DNA from: Luzula sylvatica
Taxonomy: Eukaryota > Streptophyta > Magnoliopsida > Poales > Juncaceae
Length of the DNA: 64,000 nt
Reading direction: 5' to 3'
Assembly (NCBI GenBank): GCA_946800325.1
Contig: OX326960.1
Span: 23,613,150-23,677,149 of the forward strand
The stretch's first letter is position 1; every line of letters begins with the position of its first letter. This document shows positions 51,600-63,119 of this stretch, piece by piece. A model generated the notes under the pieces. It saw only the letters and a program-made list of their open reading frames with translations. It was not told the origin of the DNA and did no database searches. The position numbers and the translations under genes were made by a program.

Positions 51600-52671
51600 T
51601 CTTCAAAGCATGGTACAGCCAGATCGACAAGTACTTCATTGAAAAAGGTTTCGAGAAGAGCAAAAGTGAGCCTACCTTGTACGTCAAGAAGAACGGTAAC
51701 GATATTTTAATAGTCTCGTTATACGTGGATGATCTCATTTATACGAGAAGTGACGAGAAAATGCTAGAAGAGTTCAAGAAGGATATGATGAAGACGTATG
51801 AGATGAGTGATTTGGGTTCGCTACATTATTTTCTCGGTATGGAGGTATGTCAAGGTGAGGACGGCATCTTCATTTCTCAAAAGAAGTATCCAAGAGTATT
51901 TTGAAGAAATACAAGATGAGTGACTGCAAGTCGGTGACGACTCCATTGATGCCGACCGAGAAGCTGGTAGCCGATGATAAGGAAAAGAAGGCGGATCAGT
52001 CGGTCTATAGAAGCTTGGTGGGCAGTCTTTTATATCTGACTGCGACGAGACCAGATATTATGTATGCTGCGAGTGTATTGTCGCGATACATGCAAAGCCT
52101 GAGTCAGCTACATTATACAGCAGCTAAACGGGTGTTGCGGTACATAAAAGGAACCGCGTATTACGGCATTTGTTACAAGCCGGTGAAGGATTCGAGTCTG
52201 ATTGGGTATACAGACAGTGATTGGGCTGGATGTTAGGACGACATGAAGAGTACGTCAGGTTATGCCTTCTCTCTTGGATCAGGCATTTGTGCAGGGTCAT
52301 CGAAGAAGCAGAGTATCGTGGTGTTATCGTCAGCAGAAGCCGAGTATGTGGCAGCAGCCAGGGCAGTTGCACAAGCCGTATGGATGAAACGGATAATGAC
52401 ATATATTGGAGAAAATAAAGAAGAGGCGACAACGATAAATTGTGATAGTAAATCGGCGATCGCAATGAATAAGAATCCGGTTAATCACGATTGGATGAAA
52501 CATATTGCGATTAAATATCACTCTATACGAGAAGCAGTGGAACAAGAAGAAGTGCAGCTGAAATTTTGCAGGACAGAGAAACAGCTGGCTGATATATTTA
52601 CGAAATCATTATCGAAAGATAAGTTTGTGCGTAATCGCGAGTTAATCGGTGTTACAAAGAAAATGAATTAA
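51600..52671 (+). pseudogene. Ty1/copia reverse transcriptase end and RNase H
   Basis: The 3' part of a copia pol in three broken frames. Frame 1 (to 51904): Ala-Trp-Tyr-Ser-Gln-Ile-Asp, the catalytic Tyr-Val-Asp-Asp-Leu-Ile, and Met-Ser-Asp-Leu-Gly-Ser-Leu-His-Tyr-Phe-Leu-Gly-Met, then a frameshift. Frame 2 (51901-52236): Val-Gly-Ser-Leu-Leu-Tyr-Leu-Thr-Ala-Thr-Arg-Pro-Asp and Gly-Tyr-Thr-Asp-Ser-Asp-Trp-Ala-Gly (first RNase H Asp), ended by an in-frame TAG. The same frame resumes at 52237 (Ser-Ser-Ala-Glu-Ala-Glu-Tyr, Cys-Asp-Ser-Lys-Ser-Ala, Ala-Asp-Ile-Phe-Thr-Lys-Ser-Leu) to the natural stop. Everything 5' of the polymerase palm is missing. Confidence 0.9.
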
Positions 52672-52678
52672 GAGGGAG

Positions 52679-53040
52679 TGTTAAATTATTAATTCATTTT
52701 ACTTTAGGGAATAAGATAACATGACTCTTGAAGAGTCCCGAACACACTCTCCAGATATTTCTAAGTCGGTTTAATTAATTGGGCTTTTCTAGTATTCTCT
52801 AAATATTTCTTGTACCACCATATTATGGCTATAAATAGGACTCATGGTTAGTTGTGCGGATCAACAAAAAGTGGGCAATTAGAGAGAGTCCAATACAAAT
52901 AGAAAGAAAGTTAGGGAAAAGAGTTAGAGAGAGAAAATAATTTAGTGAGAGAAAGAAAGAGCTTGTGTTAGTATGTAATATCAAATTTAGTGTAATAAAT
53001 ATTAGTTTTTGAGTGTTATTTGGCTGCGCAAATTTCAACA
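52679..53040 (+). repeat. 3' LTR of the copia element, joined to GRP pseudogene
   Basis: Preceded by the polypurine tract AAGAGGGAG (52670-52678). The LTR (362 bp) starts TGTTAAATTATTAATTC and ends AAATTTCAACA, tips inverted. A TATA box GGCTATAAATAGGAC lies near 52827. It ends exactly at 53040, inside what was the glycine-rich coding region of a GRP gene. Confidence 0.85.
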
Positions 53041-53187
53041 AAATCCACCTCCGTTACCCCCACCAAAGCCGCTATTACCAAACTTTTCTTCCTGAACCTT
53101 GTTCTCTTCTTTACCAATCAAAATTCTTGCGGTTGCATTGCAAACTAGAGCACAGATGAGAGCAAGTATGAATAGCTTAGTAGCCAT
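53035..53187 (-). pseudogene. GRP copy truncated by a copia LTR
   Basis: The ATG at 53187 opens the same signal peptide and linker as the intact GRPs (Met-Ala-Thr-Lys start, Asn-Ala-Thr-Ala-Arg, Gly-Lys-Glu-Glu-Asn-Lys). After only nine or so residues of the glycine-rich tail, at Gly-Gly-Gly-Phe, the frame enters the LTR, which supplies one Cys codon and TGA. The remaining 50-codon frame could encode the secreted leader alone. Its promoter is also rearranged, with no TATA box in place. Upstream DNA continues as the right arm of the segmental duplication. Confidence 0.85.
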
Positions 53188-53370
53188 GTTGGCCTCAATT
53201 CTTCACTTGTGGACTTCTGGTGCAACATTAGGATCATGGTTTAGGGTTTAATTAGTATGGCCAACTGTACCTAAAATGACATATTTGTCAAATGTGATTA
53301 ATTAGTATGGCCAACATTAGGATCATGGTTTAGGAGCATAGAGCATTTGCATGGGACAGTGCAGTTGAAA
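53188..53370 (-). other. Rearranged promoter of the truncated GRP
   Basis: After TTTAGGGTTT the sequence does not continue into ATATAGAGC as in the other copies. Instead a piece of the upstream region (AATTAGTATGGCCAACTGTACC, in part) is inserted, then ACATTAGGATCATGGTTTAGG appears a second time and joins GCATAGAGCATTTGCATGG. The TATA box is lost and about 110 bp of leader/promoter sequence is duplicated. Confidence 0.7.
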
Positions 53371-53651
53371 GCTATTAATATAGGAGACCCGTTCTAAACT
53401 CATACGTTGAGACTAGAGAAATCACATATTTGTCAAATGTGATTAATTAGTATGGCCAACTGTACCTAAAATGACATACTACTGATTATTATGTTATTGG
53501 ATATGGCCATTCTTATCTTCTAATATGCTTTTTTTATTTGAAGATTTGATTATAAAATAATGCCGTTTTCTCTCTCAAAATATTAGCTTCTCATAGAGTC
53601 TGTTTCGGTCCAGGTACTTAATTACCTGGAAAAGCATTTAAAAATTAGGAT

Positions 53652-53925
53652 AATTATACCATACCTCATCATTTCCCCACCACATCCTATATATCACCAA
53701 TTAACTATTAATTGATGATTAATTAACATGATTATTAACAAAAGTACATCCGATTAACAGTTAATTGCTATTAATTAAGAATGGTTATTGTGTATATATT
53801 TTAATGATATATTAATTAACTATTAATGGAGTGTCATTTTGTTAATTACTCCAATGATTAACCATTAATTAGGGATATAGAGGGTATTGTGGGGAAATGA
53901 GGGAGTACAGTATATGGCCTCTAAA
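53652..53925. mobile_element. MITE, copy of 1980-2252
   Basis: Same ends (ATACCATACCTCATCATTTC and its partner GAAATGAGGGAGTACAG) and same position relative to the GRP as in the left arm. Confidence 0.65.
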
Positions 53926-53929
53926 ATTT

Positions 53930-55364
53930 ACCCCCTCCCCTCCGTCCTCTTATTTGCATCTATATTTGAGGCTCCTCATGAATTCACATCATCATGCTTA
54001 TTCATGATTATCGATCATTAGATTTTGTGACGTGATTTCATCATATACATAATTAATATTATATTTGATCATTTAAAACATGTATTTTGTATGACCATTT
54101 GTAGTCATTTGTATTAATATTATATTTGGTCATTAAGACATGCATTTTGTATGACCATTTGTAGTCAATTGTAAGTATTAATTTGAATAGTTAGATTTCA
54201 TGATTTGGTTTAATCTCAATCATTATTTTTTTGTTAGATTTTTTGAATATCATATTTTGTGTAGTCATTTATGTGTCATTATTTTACATCACGTTTTAAA
54301 CATCTTTAGAAAGCAAAAGCATCATATATTAATAACGCGGACTATTATTATTGGATATGTTTACATTAGATCAAGTCTATTCAATTGTGTAACTTTCACA
54401 TAAGATTACATGATCAAATGTAAATGCAATGGAATATGACATGTTTATATATCAAAAACTAATAATTTAATATGTAATATTATAACATACAACATATATT
54501 AGTATTAATTTTTAAATTTAATTTTAAAAATTCATCAGATATTTTCATTTTCATTTTCTCTTTATTTTGACATCTATATTAGCATAGGTTATACATACCG
54601 TTTTTCACAATTTGAATTTGTAAAGATATTATGTAAGAAAATAAGATGCAAAATAATGCATATTTACCTAATATAATTTCAAGTATTTTATTTATGTAAT
54701 AGAATTTTTAATTATTTTATTTACATAATAGAATCTTAAGTATTATTATTTATTTAAAAAAAAAATTAACTATACGAACCCCATATAATACTAAGTAGAT
54801 TATATTTGTGTTTTTAACCAAACAAACTTAATATTAAATTTTTTAAAAATTAATAGAATGAAAAAATAATTTACCCATCTAAATAACTTATAAACTTATA
54901 AACACCTATAAAATAATATTTTATTTAAAAAAATTGAATTAAAAAATATATATGATACAAAATATTTTTTATGCTTATTCTAAATTAAATTTTGATATTA
55001 TTTATTAAATTACTTCAACTATTAAGTTTGATATTATTTATAATTTCCATTATTGCATTTTGAATCAAAAAAATATTAGTACTATATCATTAATGATGTG
55101 CTACTACATATATCGTATGATTTATTATTTTTTAATTTGATATTGTATTAAATATTGTTAATAATGATATATTATTTGTTGTTATGTTTTTTCGAAAAAT
55201 TGTATTATATCTCATATATTATTTTATAAGACACTAATATAAATATTATTATTTGATCAAAAAAAAATGAGATATTTATTATCATAATGTAATAAATATA
55301 AAACATATATGTAATTTGCATTACAATAGAAAACATACTTAATATGTTCCCCGCGTAGAGCTAG
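53930..55364. mobile_element. AT-rich element, copy of 2260-3821
   Basis: Collinear with the left arm, but lacking the (TA)n tract. It ends CCCCGCGTAGAGCTAG before T. The GC-rich word before CTAG is better preserved here than in the left arm. Confidence 0.45.
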
Positions 55365-55559
55365 TATTCTCCTAGTGAATTGAATTGGTCAGAATATTTG
55401 AGTGGTGATAAAATCTCTCGTTGTATGATGAAGTGACATATAATGAATCCGATTCCGATTAATATTTAATATATGATTTAATTTATGAATATTTTATAAA
55501 TAAAAGATAAATCTGATTTTATCAGGATAGTTAGAATTTCATTATTTCAACTTAGTCCA

Positions 55560-56249
55560 AACCAATGTTGTTAACTACTATCATCTAGCTTGGTTATGAT
55601 TGCTTAGAATTTAATCAATGGATCTGTAATTAGGATTAATAGTAGTTACTGTAATAAGTGTAGTGTATAATAGTGTATAACTAGATTGTAAGTGACTATT
55701 ATGCCTATATATATAGTCACCTCACTTATAATGAAGAAATCAATTCATTGAAATATATTTTCGAATTCCAACTTTTTGAAACTCTATTATGGTATCAGAA
55801 CAAACTACTCAATACTGAGACTTTCCTTCCAACTTTACATTTTTTTTTTCGAATTCTCAAAACTGAGACACTTTTTCTTAGAAAATTAACTCCCCTCTTT
55901 GATCTCAGAAAACCCACTTTTGCATTTGTTCTTGCGTATCTAAAGCATTTCATCACTGATCCTACCAATGCGAGGCACCAACATACATTCCAAGACAACA
56001 ATTCAAGTTCAAATCAGAGATTACCAGAGAAATCAGCAACCAAGATCAGTCTTTATTCAAAGCAAAAGTCAGTTCAGACTTCAGAGTTCGATCATGTCAA
56101 ATCCGACTCAGACCCAAGATCCATCCAGATCAGGTCACACCTTGGACCAACCCAAGATCCTCACTGCATTTTACTCATACCAGTGATCCGTTTCGTACCA
56201 CTGATCCAATCCAATTTTTGATCTCAGAATTCTTCTTTTTCGTATCAGT
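55560..56249 (+). mobile_element. Copia 5'-end relic, copy of 4020-4676
   Basis: Same LTR start TGTTGTTAACTACTATC, primer-site-like TGGTATCAGAAC (about 55790) and leader. It carries a 27-bp segment (CATTTCATCACTGATCCTACC, in part) absent from the left copy. The 157-codon frame at 55748 crosses LTR and leader and is not a gene. Confidence 0.55.
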
Positions 56250-56361
56250 TCTTACAATATATTACGAAAAATCGTGCACCAAGACAACGGAAAGCAAATC
56301 GTTCTCTCCCTTGGTAACATATCTCCATATTAAGTTGTGGCGGAAAAATGAACAGATAAGT

Positions 56362-57189
56362 CGCTAGAACTGCATGGTTCTGAATATCGGTATCGGAATC
56401 GGACTCGGTCGGGTCTGGAGACTCGGGACTCGGCCGACTCGGACAAGACTCGGGCGAGTCAAAAAAAAAAATCGGACTGCTAGTAAAAAAATCGGAAAAA
56501 ATAGAAAAAAAATTAAAAAAATTATTTTAAAAATATATAAACATTTATAAACATGATACACACAAATTCAACTCATGAAACTCAAATTACTACATTAAAA
56601 AAATTACATTACCTACGAAAATTAGTACATTAAAAACTTCTACTGCCAAAAACTGTGACGAGCGGGTTGCGTTGTATAATCATTATCTTCATATTGATCA
56701 TGAGGAGGAAAATACATTTGTAAATTTGTATTGTCGAAAATGTTCATCATTGAGTCGAAGGGTGATCGGTTTTCGTGTTGTGTGTTACCAGTATACGGAT
56801 CGGAATAGTTTTCATTATTTGCACTTGCAGTTGAACTTATATCCATTCCTGAAAAATTAGATCCCTCACTATAATTAGAGCCGTCATAAAAGTACGGTGC
56901 CTGGAGGTTCCTCTGCATATCAGGATTGTCTTCCCTTTCCTTTTGCCTAGCCTGATCTCTTTCATACAAACTTGTGAGTCTCACATGGCGACGTGTACCA
57001 TGTTCATGGTTCCCTCTAACCGGATTGGAAATATTATCATATTCCCTTACTACTTCAACATCAGGACACGGAATTGTATCATTACCACCCGGATCGGAAA
57101 TATTATCATATATAACAATCTCAAAAAAATATATAACAAATTAGGAAAAGTTTGATTGGCTCTAACAAAAATATATAAACATATAAAAT

Positions 57190-57223
<34 letters not shown>

Positions 57224-57335
57224 GGGTTATCGGATCCGATTTATCCGGGTCAATATCGGATCGGTGGGGTCCGAGTCCGAGTCAACTCGGCCGAGTTTTT
57301 TTTAACTCGGCCGATTCTTAGAACCATGGCTAGAA
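56362..57335. mobile_element. hAT-like element with CGACTCGG-rich arms
   Basis: The insertion 56370-57327 interrupts the module at GTCGCTAGAA, absent in the left arm. The flanks CGCTAGAA (56362-56369) and GGCTAGAA (57328-57335) are an 8-bp duplication with one mismatch. The left tip reads ATGGTTCTGAATATCGG (with CTGC before it), the right tip reverse-complemented ATGGTTCTAAGAATCGG. Both arms are rich in ACTCGG/CCGAGT words. An (A)n tract of 30 lies at 57190-57219. It contains a remnant of coding sequence on the minus strand. Confidence 0.7.
56640..57110 (-). pseudogene. Transposon ORF remnant, probably hAT transposase C-terminus
   Basis: Open on the minus strand for about 150 codons, from Val-Arg-Glu-Tyr-Asp-Asn-Ile-Ser through Arg-Leu-Thr-Ser-Leu-Tyr-Glu-Arg-Asp and a Lys/Glu-rich helix to an Asn/Ser/Tyr-rich tail ending His-Ser-Phe-Trp-Gln. 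No ATG opens the frame. The place next to the element's end and the acidic, low-complexity tail fit the end of a plant hAT transposase. No dimerisation-domain core is left to prove it. Confidence 0.4.
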
Positions 57336-57727
57336 GACCATGATTGAATTGATTGAATAAAAAACCTTTTCTAATGACGCAGCAGCAGATCAGCTATTTC
57401 ACTAATCGTCACCTCTCTCGACTCCATCCCCTCATCTCCTCCTCCCTAGAGAAAGGATACTCTATACTCATATTCGGTATTCCTCACGCATGGAATACAC
57501 TCTCGAGAGAAGGAGGCGCTGTGAAAAGAGAGGCTGTCAAGAGTAAGAAAGGGGTTGTGATTTCTAAAGAGAAGTGATGATTTTAGAAAATTATTAAGGA
57601 GGGAGAAGGAGAAGGAGGCGTTCTTTCTTTCAGTAAAAGAATTAATGGCAATGATATGACGTGGCAATCTGAGAGAAGAAAAAAGTGTTTTGTAAATTAT
57701 ATTAGTAGGATTACTTTTGCAACTTCT

Positions 57728-57990
57728 TAAAAGAGGTCATATACGGTACATTTCCTCCCAACATCCTCTATTCCCTAATTAATGGTTAATTAGGGAAGTA
57801 ATTAATAAAAAACACTCCATTAACAGTCAATTAATATATAATTAAAATATGTATACATTAACATTTCTTAGTTAATATCAATTAATCGTTAATCGGATGT
57901 ATTTTTGTTAATTATCATGTTAATTAATCATCAATTAATGGTTAATTGGTGATATAGAGGATGTGGTGGGGGAAATGAGGGAGTATGGTA
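57728..57990. mobile_element. MITE, copy of 5212-5437
   Basis: Same family and position; it carries about 40 extra bases (TAATTAAAATATGTATACATT, in part) in the centre compared with the left arm. Confidence 0.6.
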
Positions 57991-58216
57991 TAATTATCCA
58001 TCTTAAAACATCTGATTTATAAGCATCGGTTTCAAAACTATAAACCCTCTAAATATTAAAAATTTATACCGGCCACATTTGCACAAATGTTCGTACATAC
58101 GTAGAGATCACATACGTGTGCAAATTACTTAAGAAAAATCTGATCCACAATTTATTTCAAACCAATTATTTTGTATAATCAAACTACTAGTTTTGGAATA
58201 ATTTGTGGATTGTTTT

Positions 58217-58729
58217 TTAAGGAGACCCTCCTCCAAAACCGGCGCCAGAACCTCCACCAAAACCGCCACCAGATCCTCCACCGCCGCCAGACCCTCCACC
58301 AAAACCGCCACCAGATCCTCCACCGCCACCAAAACCACCACCAGATCCTCCACCACCTCCAGACCCTCCGCCAAAACCGCCACCAGATCCTCCACCGCCT
58401 CCAGACCCTCCACCAAAACCGCCGCCAGATCCTCCACCCGACCCTCCGCCAAAACCACCACCACTACCTGATCCACCGCCAAAACCACCGCCATTACCAG
58501 ATCCGCCGCCCGATCCTCCACTGAAACCACCGCCACCGCCGGACCCACCTCCAAATCCACCGCCGCCTCCACTACCACCGCCAAATCCACCTCCATTACC
58601 CCCACCAAAGCCGCTATTACCGAACTTTTCTTCCTGAACCTTGTTCTCTTCTTTACCAATCAAAATTCTTGCGGTTGCATTGCAAACTAGAGCACAGATG
58701 AGAGCAAGTATGAATAGCTTAGTAGCCAT
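58217..58729 (-). CDS. Secreted glycine-rich protein (GRP copy 3)
   Basis: Single exon, 170 codons. Signal peptide 1-20, linker 21-40, Gly/Phe/Ser tail to the end. Closest to GRP copy 2, with a rearranged set of tail repeats and a Gly-Ala-Gly-Phe near the C-terminus not seen in the others. The signal peptide is conserved nearly to identity with copies 1 and 2, consistent with all three being functional. Promoter and 3' flank are intact. Export to the cell wall is inferred from the family. Confidence 0.85.
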   Translation of the reverse strand: MATKLFILALICALVCNATARILIGKEENKVQEEKFGNSGFGGGNGGGFGGGSGGGGGFGGGSGGGGGFSGGSGGGSGNGGGFGGGSGSGGGFGGGSGGGSGGGFGGGSGGGGGSGGGFGGGSGGGGGSGGGFGGGGGSGGGFGGGSGGGGGSGGGFGGGSGAGFGGGSP

Positions 58730-58788
58730 GTTGGCCTCTGTTCTTCACTTGTGGACTTCTGGTGCAACATTAGGATCATGGTTTAGGG

Positions 58789-58799
58789 TTTATATAGAG
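58789..58799 (-). promoter_or_regulatory. TATA box of GRP copy 3
   Basis: CTCTATATAAA with the same CCCTAAACCATGATCC context and spacing to the ATG (58729) as in copies 1 and 2. Confidence 0.75.
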
Positions 58800-58974
58800 C
58801 ATTTGCATGGGACAGTGCAGTTGAAAGCCATTAATATAGGAGACCTGTTCTAAACTCATTTGTTGAGACTAGATAATTCACATATTTGTCAAAGGTGATC
58901 AATTAGTATGGCCAACTGTACCTAAAATGACATACTTGTGATTATGTTGTTATTGTATAGAGGGCATAGAGTGT

Positions 58975-59190
58975 GACACCATATTTCAACCAAACACCCA
59001 CAATTTCCTAATTAACCCGCTTAATTAATTTATGAATTACCATATGTGAATTGATTAACGTAATAATTAATATCTATCTGGATTAACAAATAATAATAAT
59101 ATTTAAAAAATATTAATTCAATGTTTATTGTTAATTAAGTGGATTAATTAGGAAATTGAGAATGTTTGGTTGAAATCTGATGGCAAAATA
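58975..59190. mobile_element. MITE, copy of 6415-6645
   Basis: Same inverted ends (ATTTCAACCAAACACCCACA and its partner GGTTGAAATC). Slightly shorter centre. Confidence 0.55.
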
Positions 59191-61898
59191 TAATTTTTCC
59201 ACTGTATATGGTAGTTCGTTCTCGTCTTCTTATATGTTTTTTTATTTGAAGATTTGATTATAAAATACTGCCGTTTTTTCTTAAAATATTTGCCCCTTGT
59301 TTCTCAAAGAGTCTGTTTCGGTTCTGGTACTTAATTAGGCGGAAAAGCATTTAAAATGGATTGAATTTGTAGAGTATTTGAGCGGTGATAAAAATATCTC
59401 ATGTACGATGAAGTGACATGTTCGTGATGAACAAATAAATAAATAAATCTTATTTATACAAGGGTACATGTTAAATAGATATGTGGTAATAAATAATTTA
59501 ATTTCATATATATTTTTTTGTTTCATTGATTTGGTAGATTTTTTTAGAGTTTTTATGATTTTTGAGGGGAAAAAAGGTTCATTGAGAAGGATTTTTGAGG
59601 GATTTTTTTAAGGATTTGTAAGGAGGTTTATATGAAGAAGAATTTATAGGAGAATTTTAGAGAAGGTTGTTTACAAAAAAAAAGTCAAGAAAAAAAACAA
59701 GAGAATATAATTTCTTGCTTTTAGTGGTTTTTATGCACAAAGAAATAATTTTGCAAAGAGAGAGGGTTATAGAAAGAACATTTCAATTTTGTAGAGAAGG
59801 GTTTGTTGAGAAAGTGTCACGTTCCAAAATTTGGAACATGACCGCACTATATCCTCAAAGTAAATTAAGGATATAGTAATTAGCGTTAAATGATAGAATA
59901 GCAAAAGTATCTTGATGAAAGTGTGCAGTTCTTTAATGAAATACTTCAACACTTAATTTAACTTGAGCAAAAACAAATAAATACATCGTAGGAATGAGTA
60001 CGGTTGTACTCAGTTAGGGAAGAAAAACAGAAGAAAAAAAAAACGAAGCTCAACCTCCTATAGATAAGACCTAAGTACGTATTAATATCTCTACCCACAA
60101 TCTCGTATTTAGAATGCTAAAAAGTCTCATTGAACTTCTATAAATTATATAAGGGTGTATATATTATATATAATAAAATAAATCTATACAATTATTATTT
60201 TCAGTTCATTTAAATCGTATTTTATCTTCTCATATTAACTAGTCGGAGGCCCAAAATCACTGTTTGGGGGTAGATCCAAATATTGTACGCAACGAATTCT
60301 CTAGATTCGTAGGGAGGCCCATAATCACTTCATTTAAAAAATCATCACTTGTTTGTACTGATTAATAAGTGTCATATCACTCATAAAAAACTCACAGTCT
60401 CATATTACTTCATTTAATAAGTGTACTGATTATTTAACATATTTAGGAATATGTGAATAAGTCATGAATTGTATGACTAGTTTGTACGTCATCATAATAT
60501 GTGATTATGATAGTACAACTATAAAATGAACGTAATACGATTCTAGATGTCATTAGTTATATATATATTATGTATATGGAGATATACATGTCTAAGAAAA
60601 TAGAATATATATGTACACTAGTATATTCACATATGAGATGATTATGTTTTACTAATCATGGAAATGTAGATGTGGAGATGTCAAGTATGGAATATAAATA
60701 TGTATTAGAGACTAAATATTGGACTGACCAACTTATGAGAATATACATGATTTTTAGTTCTTGGACCTGAGGTTATCATTGGATTCCTCATATGTGAATT
60801 GTGATGCTTAGATATGTTTTTTGGTTGTATTTAACCGGATAATCGTAAGATCATCATTGGGTATTACATTAAGCATGACGAAAAATGTGAATAATCAAGA
60901 TGAAAATTGTTCCTTTCTTGATTGAAAGAGATATCTCTCAGACCCCCTTATAAATTAGGATTGAAGGAAATGTGTGGCCACACGTCCAGTAGGATTGACA
61001 TGTGTTGTTAATCCAAATTGAATATTCAATCTGATTCTTGATCCGGAAAGAGTTAAGTTGATTTAGAAAGGATGACAATTAACCATGTCTTTGATCAACA
61101 TATATCATATGAACAAGAGAACTAGTAATTTGTCTATTTGATAAATATGTTATGATCACGAATCATTTATTTAATTTGGGTAGTATAATGCCTTACTAGA
61201 GGCCAATTATGATTTACATATTTAAATGAAGATTTAATATGTTGCCAATATTAAATAAATATATAGGGCCACACACAAAGACAAATTTGGGTTGGACACA
61301 GAAAATCAGATCAAGATGAAGAGATGTAAGCATTAGATGCTACATGCATGTATGGGCATGGGATTAATAATAAGAATTAATTCATTTGGGGAAATGAAAG
61401 ATTTTGAGAACCAAATGTTTTCAACATGATTATAAATACGCTCCATATCTCTTCATAATTAGTAATCTTTTTAGGTTTTTCATTCTCGGTATTCAGAATA
61501 AAGAGAAAGAGAGAAAACCCTAGCTATAACCTAATTTCTTGAGAAGAAATAGAGTGGTGGTAGCCGATTTTCTTAAGGGATAGGGAGAATTCGACTAGCA
61601 TCGAAGGTCTCCACAGCCAGTCCAAACAGTCACGTGTGGATACAGATAGAGGGTGGTGCCAATCCGAGCATCTCCAACGTGATCTCTACAAGTGTCCTTC
61701 AACCAGATTTGAACGAAATCCGAGGTATAATCTTGAAACAATTCCTTCGTATCTAATTAGCAATACACATATCCATGACTTTAAGGATTCTGGTAAGTTC
61801 CGCTATGCAAAATGGTTGTCCGAAAATCTAACATAAAACTAAGCCCATTTTCTATCAAATCCAAACCCAACCCGCACCCGTCAGCGCAAACTCGCACG

Positions 61899-61899
<1 letters not shown>
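59191..61899. other. Duplicated non-coding region, right arm
   Basis: Matches 6650-10733 without the Mutator MITE and without the Helitron; both empty sites are clean. Contains the LTR-like leader and the 66-codon frame (61636-61836) discussed for the left arm. No gene. Confidence 0.5.

Positions 61900-61959
<60 letters not shown>
61900..61959. repeat. (CT)n microsatellite
   Basis: About 30 units, against about 46 in the left arm. Confidence 0.95.
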
Positions 61960-61961
<2 letters not shown>

Positions 61962-63119
61962 GGGATGTCAATGGGTCGGATAAAAATCCGAACTCGCGGG
62001 TACCCGACCCGAACAAGACGGTCAATACCCGCTCCGGGTTCAGGTCGGGGTACGGGAGTAAATTTTTACCCGCGGGTATACCCGTTATCCGAACCCGAAC
62101 CCGATCCCGAAAAATACCCGAAAAATACCCGAAAATATCCAATAATATGAAAATTTTGGATGTTTTATGGATTAATTATTTGTAGAGCTGGCAAAATCAG
62201 ACCCGACCCGCCCGAACCCGTACCCGACCCGACCCGAAAATATTGAAAAATCAACGACCCGGACCCGAACCCGAACCCGAATGACCCGAACCCGAAACCG
62301 AAACCGAATGACCAAAACCCGAAATCGACCCGAAACCGAATGACCCGAACCCGAAATCGACCCGAAACCGAATGATCCGAAAACCGAACGACCCGAAACC
62401 CGAACTAACCCGAAACCCGAATGACCCGAAACTCACGACCCGAATAACCCGAATGACCCGAAAATTAAAATATTATTGTTAAAATCAATATAATATTGCT
62501 AAAATATCTCGGAATCAATAAAATAAATCAGAAATTACCCGAAAACTAAATTTTTGGAAAATCGAATGATTCAAAATCAAATTTTCTGAAATTAGAATTA
62601 CTCGAAAATCAAAATAGTCACGACCCGAATGACCCGAAAACCGAAACGACCCGAACCCGAACAACCTGAAAACCGAAACGACCCGAAAACCGAAACGACC
62701 CGAACCCGAACGACCCGCGACCCGAACGACCCGATTACCCAAATGACCCGCAACCCGAAACGATCCGACCCCGACCCGACCCGCCCGATTGCCACCTCTA
62801 ATTATTTGTAATATTTGGATATTTAATGTATTTGTACAAGTTGTTTGTTTTATGTATTTAAAATTGTCGGTAATTTTACGTATTTGTGCAATAATTTTTT
62901 TTTTTTTTTTTTTTATTAATGATTTTCGGGTTCGGGTTCGAATTTGGGTTTGGATATGATTTTTTATCCGCGAATATTTTTGGTTCGGGTTCGAATTTGG
63001 GTTTGGATATGATTTTTTATCCGCGAATATTTTTGGTTCGGGTGCGGATAATATTCGAAAATTCGGGTTCGGATATGGATGAGGCTTATCCGAACCTAAC
63101 CCGTCCTGTTGACATCCTA
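61960..63119. mobile_element. hAT-type MITE, copy of 10827-11351, with nested insertion
   Basis: Same tips TAGGGATGTCAATGGG and GACATCCTA and same flanking CTCTCTCC / CTCTTTCC. It is interrupted at 62183-62800. A block of about 63 bp containing GGTTCGAATTTGGGTTTGGAT is present twice (about 62935-63040) where the left arm has a single related copy. Confidence 0.75.
62175..62808. mobile_element. Nested hAT MITE with ACCCGAA repeats
   Basis: The element 62183-62800 (618 bp) has tips TAGAGCTGGCAA and, reverse-complemented, TAGAGGTGGCAA, and a perfect 8-bp duplication ATTATTTG (62175-62182 and 62801-62808). The left arm has the empty site near 11080. The interior is a dense series of ACCCGAA / ACCCGAAACCGA words around a short AT-rich centre. 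No coding. Frames of 60-75 codons are repeat artefacts. Confidence 0.9.

Larger units (their letters stand above)
56250..57715. repeat. GRP-unit 3' flank module, copy 3, split
   Basis: 56250-56369 and 57328-57715 together equal the module of 4677-5165; the interruption is an hAT-like element. Confidence 0.75.

Noticed and set aside
55748..56221. 157-codon frame in the right-arm copia relic
   Set aside because: It spans an LTR end, a tRNA primer site and a leader; the left-arm copy is interrupted after 86 codons.
62251..62811. Telomere-like repeat or Ser/Gly/Phe-rich protein
   Set aside because: The unit is ACCCGAA-like and irregular, not the plant telomere CCCTAAA, and the frames are translations of this repeat inside an hAT MITE.
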